From positions 1 to 6,738 of the forward strand of contig WFTN01000296.1 of NCBI GenBank assembly GCA_015485455.1: DNA of 6,738 bases, given 5' to 3'. The notes beneath the pieces were generated by a model. It searched no databases, was not told the origin of the DNA, and saw only the letters and a list, made by a program, of their open reading frames with translations. Position numbers and translations under genes: made by a program. Source of the stretch: Planctomycetota bacterium (lineage in GTDB: Bacteria; Planctomycetota; GCA-002687715; DRQF01). This document shows, piece by piece, positions 1 through 5,808 of the stretch (positions within the stretch are counted from its first letter, which is position 1; each line of letters opens with the position of its first letter).

Positions 1-147
1 GTCCTATATCAATGGTACGACACCATTGCCTCAGAACTTCACAGCCAGCTTGGTTTTGACTCACTACACCGGGTGCCAGAGCCATATGGACATTCCGAGC
101 AACCTGAGGAAAATTCCTTTTGGGGCGCCCGGGCGTCATCAGAGTGA
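1..147 (+). CDS. 3' end of an unidentified gene (partial)
   Basis: Reading from base 1 gives 48 sense codons closed by TGA at 145-147. The peptide begins VLYQWYDTIASELHSQLGFD and ends FWGARASSE. Its composition is that of a normal soluble protein: a Trp/Tyr-containing amphipathic stretch, then a polar tail rich in Glu, Pro and Ser. Codon choice resembles the downstream genes. I do not recognise the family, and the start lies outside the window. An overlapping frame at 26-283 is longer but gives a low-complexity Arg/His-rich translation and runs into the ribosome binding site of the next gene, so this frame is preferred. The next gene begins 132 bases downstream. I saw no strong promoter in that gap, only a weak wobble-containing stem (165-171 with 182-188) that lacks a following T run. 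Confidence 0.5.
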   Translation, partial: VLYQWYDTIASELHSQLGFDSLHRVPEPYGHSEQPEENSFWGARASSE

Positions 148-267
148 GTCCTACCACTTGGTGTCCCCGAACGATTTCGATTTTGGGGCGTCAACCAACG
201 GATGCTTTCGACGGCCTCATGGTCGGAGAGCCGGGATACACAAACATACTCTGGATGCTATCACGAT

Positions 268-274
268 AGGAGAG
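268..274 (+). promoter_or_regulatory. Shine-Dalgarno site for the beta-helix gene
   Basis: AGGAGAG lies five bases before the ATG at 280. It selects this start over the in-frame ATG at 202, which has no comparable site and would bury the signal peptide behind 26 polar residues. Confidence 0.8.
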
Positions 275-279
275 ATTCG

Positions 280-2094
280 ATGAAACGTAACTTTATCTTG
301 ATGGTTGGGTTTGTTCTGCTGTGTTGCACTCAGGTGGTTGGGCAATCAACATTGAACGTTCCCAGTGCCTCTTATCCAACAATTCAATCTGCCATCAACG
401 CCACCGCTCAAGGTGACATTGTCATCGTTGCCCCAGGGACCTACGTTGAAAATCTTATCTTTCCGGCCCGTGACTTTCAGCTTATAGGGGCAGGGATAGG
501 ACTAACTGTAGTTGACGGCAATAACACAGGGTCTTGCGTGAATTTCACTCAGGGGCCTGTGACCAACGGGATGGTGATCGACGGCTTCACATTTAAGCAA
601 GGATCTGGGGATTTAGCACTCATTGGGGCTTCATTCTTCAGGCTTGGTGGTGGCATTTTTATCCGCTCTCTTTATGCGAACGCCCCTCTCATCTCACCAG
701 TTTTCAGGAACTGTGAGATTGCCCAGAACATAGCCTACCGTGCGGCGGGAATCTATATCCGTTGGGGCGGTAACGTGGTTTTTGAAGGATGTCGGATTCG
801 CAACAATACGGTGATCGACCCGGGCTCAAATTCTGTGGCAATTTTCACAGAAGCAGGAGCGACTAACACGAAATTCATAGATTGCACAATTGAAAACCAC
901 ACGTCGGTTGGGGGAGCCACTGTCTTAATCTCAGCAAGCGCCGCTGAGTTCGTTGGTTGCCGCTTTCTTAACAACACGACTTGGGGTATTACCGGGATCC
1001 ATTACAATAATCCTAACGGGGGAACGATCCCTCCCAATCTGGTAGTGCGTAATTGCTCCTTCATTGGGGGCCAATCCCAGTCACCTAGTGCTTCGGTTAT
1101 TTGGGCTGGGGCCGTTTCCCCATCGACTTTTGAAAATTGTCTCTTCGCCAACAACACCGGAGGCGGCATGATTTTGGGCTATGGCGCAGGGCCTCGAACA
1201 ACTAGAAACTGCACATTCGCCAACAATCAGTTAGGTGCTTCACCTTTTGGCGTAATGACTTTCGGTTCTTCCAATCCTACCCCCGCCGATGTCCTACAAG
1301 TCGAGAATAGCATTTTCATTGACAACACTGACAGCAGCGGCAATGCCGTTGACAGCATTTATGCCACGGCCGGGACGCCGGTTGTCTATCGGGCTTCTAT
1401 TGTTGAAACTGCAGCCAATGCACCCATAAGCCCCCGTCCGAATTTTGTCGATCCGACCAACGATGATTTTCATTTGATGCCGGGGTCCTTGGGCGTGAAT
1501 GGTGGCACAAGGGTTGGGTTAACGCCACCTGTTGTCTTTCCTGGGATCTTTCTGGACTTAGATGGAAACCCTCGGGTGCAACTGGGGGAAGTTGACATGG
1601 GCTGCTATGAAGCAGGGCACATCGCTTATTCCGATGCTTCCAGGGGGCGAGTTGGAGAAAGCGCTGGCGGGCCGTTTGACGTCGTGCTCATCAACGGTTC
1701 GGCTGGCGACAGCATGCGAACGGTGACCATACCATTAGGGACATCATCGAGCATGAGCATGACCCAACCGCCAAGCTTGCCCAACCCTGTGGGATTCGCC
1801 ATTTTCGGCTTGATTGGAGAAGCGACACCAGCAAGCATCACAACTGTGCCATTGGGCATTGGCAAAATGACCTTTGCGCCTTGCCCGCTACTACCAACCC
1901 ACCCCGCTCTCTTCACACTCACCAACAATTTAGGAGCCTTCTGTCCCCAATTGGTCCCATCAACCCCGACGTCCTGGACATCCTCACCCTTTCCTCCGAT
2001 CTTCTTCCCACTGCAACTCACCTTCCAGGGTGTCATCGAAGAATCACCAGGAGTCTACGTGCCAACAAACATGGTGATCTACGAAACCAAGTAA
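280..2094 (+). CDS. secreted right-handed beta-helix (pectin-lyase-fold) protein with a C-terminal accessory domain
   Basis: The 604-residue protein starts with a Sec signal peptide (MKR, hydrophobic run at about 5-20, likely cleavage after VVG near 21), so it should be exported. Residues 25-59 form a typical first coil of parallel beta-helix proteins (YPTIQSAIN, GDIVIVAPGTYVENL). Residues 60-350 carry repeated coils in which a hydrophobic strand ends in N/G/D-C-x-I/F-x-N-N; cysteines recur at 145, 171, 202, 227, 259, 287 and 311. Residues 389-444 hold the block that often closes such domains (PNFVDPTNDDFHLMPGS, DLDGNPRV, VDMGCYE). Residues about 450-604 form a separate domain rich in Pro, Thr and Ser (INGSAGDSMRTVTIPLG near 471, TLTNNLGAFCPQLVPSTPTSW near 546, LTFQGVIEESPG near 580). 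Family knowledge suggests carbohydrate binding or cleavage, or a surface structural role. I see no recognisable catalytic set, so enzymatic activity is not claimed. It appears monocistronic and is followed by a hairpin terminator. Confidence 0.88.
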   Translation: MKRNFILMVGFVLLCCTQVVGQSTLNVPSASYPTIQSAINATAQGDIVIVAPGTYVENLIFPARDFQLIGAGIGLTVVDGNNTGSCVNFTQGPVTNGMVIDGFTFKQGSGDLALIGASFFRLGGGIFIRSLYANAPLISPVFRNCEIAQNIAYRAAGIYIRWGGNVVFEGCRIRNNTVIDPGSNSVAIFTEAGATNTKFIDCTIENHTSVGGATVLISASAAEFVGCRFLNNTTWGITGIHYNNPNGGTIPPNLVVRNCSFIGGQSQSPSASVIWAGAVSPSTFENCLFANNTGGGMILGYGAGPRTTRNCTFANNQLGASPFGVMTFGSSNPTPADVLQVENSIFIDNTDSSGNAVDSIYATAGTPVVYRASIVETAANAPISPRPNFVDPTNDDFHLMPGSLGVNGGTRVGLTPPVVFPGIFLDLDGNPRVQLGEVDMGCYEAGHIAYSDASRGRVGESAGGPFDVVLINGSAGDSMRTVTIPLGTSSSMSMTQPPSLPNPVGFAIFGLIGEATPASITTVPLGIGKMTFAPCPLLPTHPALFTLTNNLGAFCPQLVPSTPTSWTSSPFPPIFFPLQLTFQGVIEESPGVYVPTNMVIYETK

Positions 2095-2429
2095 ACTCGC
2101 CACTTCTTACTCTCCTGACGCGCCAATGCACCAGAGCATTGGCGCGCTTGTTGCGCCATGCCACTGATCCCTGTATTCCAAGTTCCCGTAAACGGCGCAG
2201 TAGGTGGGTCTACATCGCAGATTTTGGAACAGCAAGTACGATCTCGTCGCGCAGAGAGAATCGGACGGAACAGGATCGAGTTTCGATCGACGACTTAAGT
2301 CCTGCGAAGAAGTGGGCCATTTACACTGGAGAAGATGAATACACCATGAAGCCGGAAATCACGGTTCTTCCCTTGGCCAACATAATGCGAAAATTGGCCG
2401 CACTTTAGACCTGCTTGTCGCTTACCCCA
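2095..2429. other. convergent intergenic region without a convincing gene
   Basis: This 335-base gap lies between the 3' ends of the beta-helix gene and the minus-strand operon. It holds the terminator hairpin at 2119-2152 and two smaller inverted repeats. One is GATCGA/TCGATC at 2274-2279 and 2283-2288 (loop GTT). The other is GGCCAA/TTGGCC at 2375-2380 and 2394-2399 (13-base loop), which could help end the leftward operon but has no T run on that strand. One plus frame stays open to a TAG at 2406-2408, yet it has no good start codon with a ribosome binding site except a 20-codon stretch from 2346, so I do not call a gene. Confidence 0.6.
2119..2152 (+). terminator. intrinsic-type terminator for the beta-helix gene
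   Basis: A perfect 11-base-pair stem (CGCGCCAATGC at 2119-2129, GCATTGGCGCG at 2136-2146) encloses the six-base loop ACCAGA and is followed by CTTGTT. It starts 24 bases after the stop codon. The stem is strong and GC-rich, but the T tract is short and interrupted, so termination may be partial. There is no T run on the minus-strand side, so it should act mainly on rightward transcripts. Confidence 0.72.
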
Positions 2430-3167
2430 TCAGACAAATAGCAAGACAGCAAAGAGGATCATCATAATGATGTAGATACGACGGAGGAGTTCGTCCTTCC
2501 CCTGGGTGGCAAATCGGCTGCCTAAGACGGCCCCTATGCCTTGTCCACCACTCAAGCAGATGGCCAACATCCAATCGATCTGTCCGGACATGATGAACAC
2601 CGGCAAGACACAAATGGTATACAGCCCTACGATCACCATCTTGGCAGCATGGGCTTCGGCCATCCTCCAACGGTCACCCAATAACAAAGCAGACACCAAG
2701 ATGAATCCAACCCCCGCCTGAATGAACCCACCGTAGAAGCCGGCAGCGATGGCAAGAATCCCAGCCAAGAAAGGCCGACTTCTGTCAACAGTATGAGGCC
2801 GCCACAAAACCATAAAAATGGCCAACCCAACAAACGAAATGGCCAAGATGCGCTCAAAGGTGCTGTCATCTACCCGCTCCACCACCATGGTTGCCCCCAG
2901 GATGGCAGCGGGAACAGCCAAGAGCACTGGAAGCCAAAGCCTTTTCAGAAGAGCTCCATCCAAAACGCGACCTTTGCGGAAGCCCATCAAGGCGAGCATG
3001 TTCTGAACCAAGATTGCTGGCCTCAAACTGGCGTTGGCCACAGTGCCTGGAAACCCAAGAAAGATGACCAAAGGCACCACCAACATCGACCCGCCCCCAG
3101 CGATGGTATTGCAAAACCCCGCCACGATTCCAGCAGCCATGATCAAGCCATAGTGGAGTGGGCTCAT
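2430..3167 (-). CDS. TauE/SafE (TSUP) family membrane permease
   Basis: This 245-residue, very hydrophobic protein has about seven or eight membrane segments and the usual length of the family. It shows the two-half pattern of TSUP carriers. The N-terminal half has GFCNTIAGGGSMLVVP (17-32), AN at 44-45, and RPAILVQNMLALMGFRKGR (49-67). The C-terminal half has AGFYGGFIQAGVGFIL (142-157) and a lysine segment (AHAAKMVIV). TSUP proteins are inner-membrane carriers linked to the movement of sulfite, sulfoacetate, other organosulfonates or other small anions; the substrate cannot be read from the sequence. Its ATG overlaps the TGA of the upstream ABC permease gene by four bases (ATGA, 3164-3167) and the ribosome binding site is weak (GAG close to the start), so translation is probably coupled. 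It is the last gene of the three-gene operon. Family assignment is firm; the functional link to the ABC transporter is inference from gene order. Confidence 0.9.
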   Translation of the reverse strand: MSPLHYGLIMAAGIVAGFCNTIAGGGSMLVVPLVIFLGFPGTVANASLRPAILVQNMLALMGFRKGRVLDGALLKRLWLPVLLAVPAAILGATMVVERVDDSTFERILAISFVGLAIFMVLWRPHTVDRSRPFLAGILAIAAGFYGGFIQAGVGFILVSALLLGDRWRMAEAHAAKMVIVGLYTICVLPVFIMSGQIDWMLAICLSGGQGIGAVLGSRFATQGKDELLRRIYIIMMILFAVLLFV

Positions 3168-4900
3168 GTCTCAACCGTCAAGGATTCAGCACTGAGATCG
3201 AAGTTCTCGTAGCGTTCTTCAGCCATGCCGAGCAGCAAGTAGCACTCCCCAACAATCAGGAAAGCACAGAGCCAAGTGGTCAAAGGTACGACCAGGAGAT
3301 TGGGCCAGCCCAAGGCAGACACTTGAATCCAGACCAGCAGAGCACCAATCAGGCCTGCTGGAATGACCATAATGACGACCGCCAGGGCACGGATAATGGC
3401 ACCCATGAGATTCTGACCGAATTGATCGAATCCAGCCTTCATGCCTCGTCCAAGCCTGGCAAAACTTGGCAGATAGAGGGCAAACAGGTTTTCGAGAGAG
3501 AAAAGGGCAAAGGCGATCGCGAAAAACCCGGGCACAGCAGTGGCCATGATCGCTGCCCTCATTTCGAAAGATATGGTCTCATCGCCAATTTCGGCGGGAA
3601 GGGCCAAGACCCCCACTAAGGACAGGCACCACTGAGCAGCAGCGATGACCAATGCAGGCCCCATCACCTCCCCTAAGAGGAGTTCGCGCCCACGAATAGG
3701 CAGGGATTTCAGCACATCGAAATGGGGGATGTCAATGCGCAGATCAACCCGCAGGAGAGCTGGCCCCAACAAAGAGGCATAGGCTGCAATTCCAAGAGAC
3801 ACAAAACCGAGAATTGCCCCCACCTTGGCGTCTGCCACTTCGTCACCAATGGCCGATGCAACAAAGAAGGCAATCATGAGGACAAACATCAAGATGCGAA
3901 ATGCCTTCTTTTGCAGACGCCCGATGCTCACAACGTTCTTCCACACAATGGCCCGCCAAACTGGGCCAGTGGTTGCCAATCGCGGAAAACTCTTAGAACT
4001 CCCTTTGACGATCAGTTTTTCCTTCTTGCGAAGACCTCCCAAACCATCTTTCTTCACCGTCGCAATAGCGGCGGCCACCTTGATTGCATTGTCTTCGAAC
4101 CTCTGGTCGAAGCGAACGACAATAGCAGCAAACAAACCGATGATTCCGACGATACCGACACTGGCCAAGACAAAGTTCAAGCCACCCACGGACAAGATAT
4201 AGTCAGCTTGAATCGTCAAAGGTCGAATCACAGCGGCGAGCAAAGGCGATTCCATAACTTGGGTAAAGCTGGGCCTTGAGCCATCAGTATTGACAATCTG
4301 CATGCCACGCCAAGCACCCAAAACAATAGCACCCAAAAGCGAAAGACCTGGTATGAGAGCGAGAATCGTCCGAACTCCGCCTTCGCCTTTTATCTTCTTG
4401 ACGATAAGATGCACGAGCACGCCATGGACATGAGCCAAGTTACCCACCAAGTAGAGACTGAAAACAACCACCGGGTAAGAGTGAGAAGCATACTTATTGG
4501 CAAGAGCACCAAAGATCAGCCCGGTAATCACCAGGGGGCCTTGAGCCTGCATGAACTTAAAGAGCAAGAGGTCGCGACGCAGCAATGGCGCTGAAAACAA
4601 TTGCTGAATCTCCGATTGCCGAAAGATGACCCCCCGCCCAAAGGGTCCAAAGATCCAGGCAGTGTAGTAATTGAGGGCATAGAAGAATGTCAAAGCCACA
4701 TGACCAAAATGACTTTGGGATGTGGTGGCTGATTCCGCCGCATGAAATAGTTGGCGAAAGAAGAAGAAATAGATGTACGCCAAGGCCAAAATGAGACCAA
4801 TAACATAGCGAGGACTCTTCAATTTCGATTTAAGAGCTTTGAGGCGATTCCTTCCCGTGCAACGCAAGTAGTACAGAAAAGCGAAAAACGCGCGCTTCAT
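3164..4900 (-). CDS. ABC exporter permease, putative ABC exporter (PF16962-like) type
   Basis: This 578-residue integral membrane protein has roughly twelve predicted spans, grouped at about 32-49, 66-88, 119-196, 241-262, 334-381, 412-475 and 500-560. A Lys-rich cytoplasmic loop (about 265-309) separates the halves. Features I associate with the putative ABC exporter family are a basic N-terminus (MKRAFFAFLYYLRC), FRQSEIQQLFSAPLLRRDLLL (93-113), GPVWRAIVWKNVVSIGR (312-328) and the related motif DVLKSLPIRGRELLLGE (395-411). It has no ATP-binding motifs and so depends on a separate ATPase, encoded immediately upstream with a four-base ATGA overlap (4897-4900). A ribosome binding site AGAGG lies at 4911-4915, ten bases before the ATG, inside the ATPase gene. 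Its stop overlaps the start of the TauE/SafE gene in the same way. It should form the membrane channel of the transporter; export rather than import is inferred from the absence of a binding protein gene. Substrate unknown. Confidence 0.85.
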   Translation of the reverse strand: MKRAFFAFLYYLRCTGRNRLKALKSKLKSPRYVIGLILALAYIYFFFFRQLFHAAESATTSQSHFGHVALTFFYALNYYTAWIFGPFGRGVIFRQSEIQQLFSAPLLRRDLLLFKFMQAQGPLVITGLIFGALANKYASHSYPVVVFSLYLVGNLAHVHGVLVHLIVKKIKGEGGVRTILALIPGLSLLGAIVLGAWRGMQIVNTDGSRPSFTQVMESPLLAAVIRPLTIQADYILSVGGLNFVLASVGIVGIIGLFAAIVVRFDQRFEDNAIKVAAAIATVKKDGLGGLRKKEKLIVKGSSKSFPRLATTGPVWRAIVWKNVVSIGRLQKKAFRILMFVLMIAFFVASAIGDEVADAKVGAILGFVSLGIAAYASLLGPALLRVDLRIDIPHFDVLKSLPIRGRELLLGEVMGPALVIAAAQWCLSLVGVLALPAEIGDETISFEMRAAIMATAVPGFFAIAFALFSLENLFALYLPSFARLGRGMKAGFDQFGQNLMGAIIRALAVVIMVIPAGLIGALLVWIQVSALGWPNLLVVPLTTWLCAFLIVGECYLLLGMAEERYENFDLSAESLTVET

Positions 4901-5688
4901 CGTTCTGGTGCCTCTTCTGGTGGTGTTTCCTGGGTGGCTTCTTTCTCCGTGAGCCGAAAGAAGATGTCTTCCAATGTCGGGTCTTCTGGAAGTCCCTGGA
5001 TATCAGCTCGAATCTGCTCGACTGTCCCCGCCACCACCTGTTTGCCTCCATCGATAATGAAAATTTCGTCGCAGATTGCGTCAACAAGCTCTAGTTGATG
5101 GGAGGAGACAATGATAGCTGCCCCACCCTCTTCTGCCCGTCTCTGAATGGCGTCTTTCATGCGCCGAATCCCCAGGGGGTCCAACCCAGTGAGAGGTTCA
5201 TCCAAGAACATCGCCATAGGATCGTGAAGAAAACCAAGACAAATGGCCACCTTTTGCTTCATTCCCCGTGAAAGTGCTTGGGGAAGGTGATTGCGCTTGT
5301 CCAAGAGCTCAAATTCCGCCAAGAGACGCTCAATACGTTCCTCGATGTCGGTCAACTGGTGAATGCGCCCAGAAAAACGCAGATGCTCTTCCACGGTCAG
5401 ATAATCGAAGAGATGAGGTGTGTCAGGAACGAAGGACAAGAGGGCCTTGGCCGCCAGCGGCTGCTCTTCGATGGCAAAACCCCCAATTTCAGTCCGACCA
5501 CTGGTGGCAGGAATAATCCCGGCCATACAACGCATGGCGGTGGTCTTTCCGGCGCCATTGGGGCCCACCAAACCAAGCACTCGACCAGCCGAAACCGCCA
5601 AATCAAGGGCGTCTACGGCCTTTGCCTCTTCATAGACTTTAGTAAGTCCTCGGCTCCAAATTTGCGGTTTTGTCTCGTCCATTGTCAT
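4897..5688 (-). CDS. ABC transporter ATP-binding protein
   Basis: This 263-residue cytoplasmic nucleotide-binding subunit powers the permease encoded next. Motifs in order: Walker A GPNGAGKTT (42-50, Lys48), Q-loop region SFVPDTPHLFD (85-95), signature LSRGMKQK (139-146, a variant of LSGGQ common in exporter ATPases), Walker B AMFLDEP (159-165, Glu164), D-loop GLDP (168-171) and the switch histidine His197 in VSSHQ. The position usually held by the Q-loop glutamine appears to be Asp89. After the core comes an acidic, Pro-rich tail (TQETPPEEAPER). Two in-frame ATGs are possible, at 5688 and 5682; the first is chosen because AGGAA lies eight bases upstream of it. It is the first gene of the operon, and its stop overlaps the permease start by four bases. 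All key catalytic residues are present, so an active ATPase is expected. Confidence 0.93.
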   Translation of the reverse strand: MTMDETKPQIWSRGLTKVYEEAKAVDALDLAVSAGRVLGLVGPNGAGKTTAMRCMAGIIPATSGRTEIGGFAIEEQPLAAKALLSFVPDTPHLFDYLTVEEHLRFSGRIHQLTDIEERIERLLAEFELLDKRNHLPQALSRGMKQKVAICLGFLHDPMAMFLDEPLTGLDPLGIRRMKDAIQRRAEEGGAAIIVSSHQLELVDAICDEIFIIDGGKQVVAGTVEQIRADIQGLPEDPTLEDIFFRLTEKEATQETPPEEAPER

Positions 5689-5696
5689 CTATGAAT

Positions 5697-5701
5697 TTCC
5701 T
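5697..5701 (-). promoter_or_regulatory. ribosome binding site for the ABC ATPase gene
   Basis: On the minus strand AGGAA precedes the ATG at 5688 with an eight-base spacer. It favours this start over the second ATG six bases further in. Confidence 0.7.
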
Positions 5702-5758
5702 GGAGCCTCTGTCATCTGGTCGATTCTGTCCATACAGGGTATATAAGGGCCTACATCT

Positions 5759-5771
5759 GTGCCAGTGGCAC
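5759..5771. repeat. 13-base palindrome, possible operator
   Basis: GTGCCAGTGGCAC is a perfect inverted repeat: six bases on each side of one central G. It sits 38 bases before the transaldolase ATG and just downstream of the TATATAAG element, a usual place for a repressor site. It is short, so it could be chance, and no regulator gene lies in the window. Confidence 0.4.
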
Positions 5772-5795
5772 GAAAAACCGGGATTTTGCAACAAA

Positions 5796-5803
5796 AAGGG
5801 TGA
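5796..5803 (+). promoter_or_regulatory. ribosome binding site deciding the transaldolase start
   Basis: AAGGGTGA lies five bases before the ATG at 5809. An in-frame GTG at 5800 sits inside this site and would have no ribosome binding site of its own; starting at 5809 also gives the family's usual beginning (ME, then FLDTAD). Confidence 0.7.
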
Positions 5804-5808
5804 CCACC

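Larger units (their letters stand above)
5689..5808. promoter_or_regulatory. divergent promoter region between the ABC operon and the transaldolase gene
   Basis: Both transcription units should start in this 120-base spacer. The AT-rich stretch TATATAAG (5740-5747) contains a -10-like hexamer usable on either strand. Rightward, no good -35 is found (TGGTCG at 5717-5722 matches three of six). Leftward, CTGGCA followed 16 bases later by TATACC is a possible weak pair that would overlap the palindrome at 5759-5771. The assignment rests mainly on gene orientation; exact promoters are uncertain. Confidence 0.45.

Noticed and set aside
202..279. Upstream in-frame start extending the beta-helix protein by 26 residues
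   Set aside because: No ribosome binding site at 202, and the extension would place a polar segment before an otherwise normal signal peptide; the ATG at 280 has AGGAGAG five bases upstream.
26..283. 85-codon open frame at the left edge
   Set aside because: It overlaps the better partial frame from base 1, has a low-quality Arg/His/Ser-rich translation, and ends inside the start region of the beta-helix gene.
310..327. Possible lipoprotein signal around LLCC in the beta-helix protein
   Set aside because: The residue before either cysteine is Leu or Cys rather than Gly, Ala or Ser, so the lipobox rule is not met; a cleavable signal ending VVG fits better.
1626..2036. 136-codon minus-strand frame inside the beta-helix gene
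   Set aside because: A shadow of the plus-strand coding sequence; the opposite frame has the signal peptide, repeats and closing motif that make sense.
2335..2408. Overlapping mini-frames ATGAATACACCATGA (4 codons) and a 20-codon frame from 2346 behind GGAGAAG
   Set aside because: They resemble a coupled leader peptide, but no downstream plus-strand gene follows, and the peptide has no recognisable feature.
3158..4279. Long plus-strand frames across the ABC permease gene
   Set aside because: Their translations are Gln/His/Asn-rich with no hydrophobic or domain pattern, while the minus strand encodes a clear membrane protein.
5766..5790. Sigma-54 promoter suggested by TGGCACG followed by TTTTGCA
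   Set aside because: The GG and GC elements are about 21 bases apart instead of the required 12, so the geometry is wrong.
5800..5808. GTG at 5800 as the transaldolase start
   Set aside because: It lies within the AAGGGTGA site and has no ribosome binding site of its own; family proteins begin at the equivalent of the ATG at 5809.
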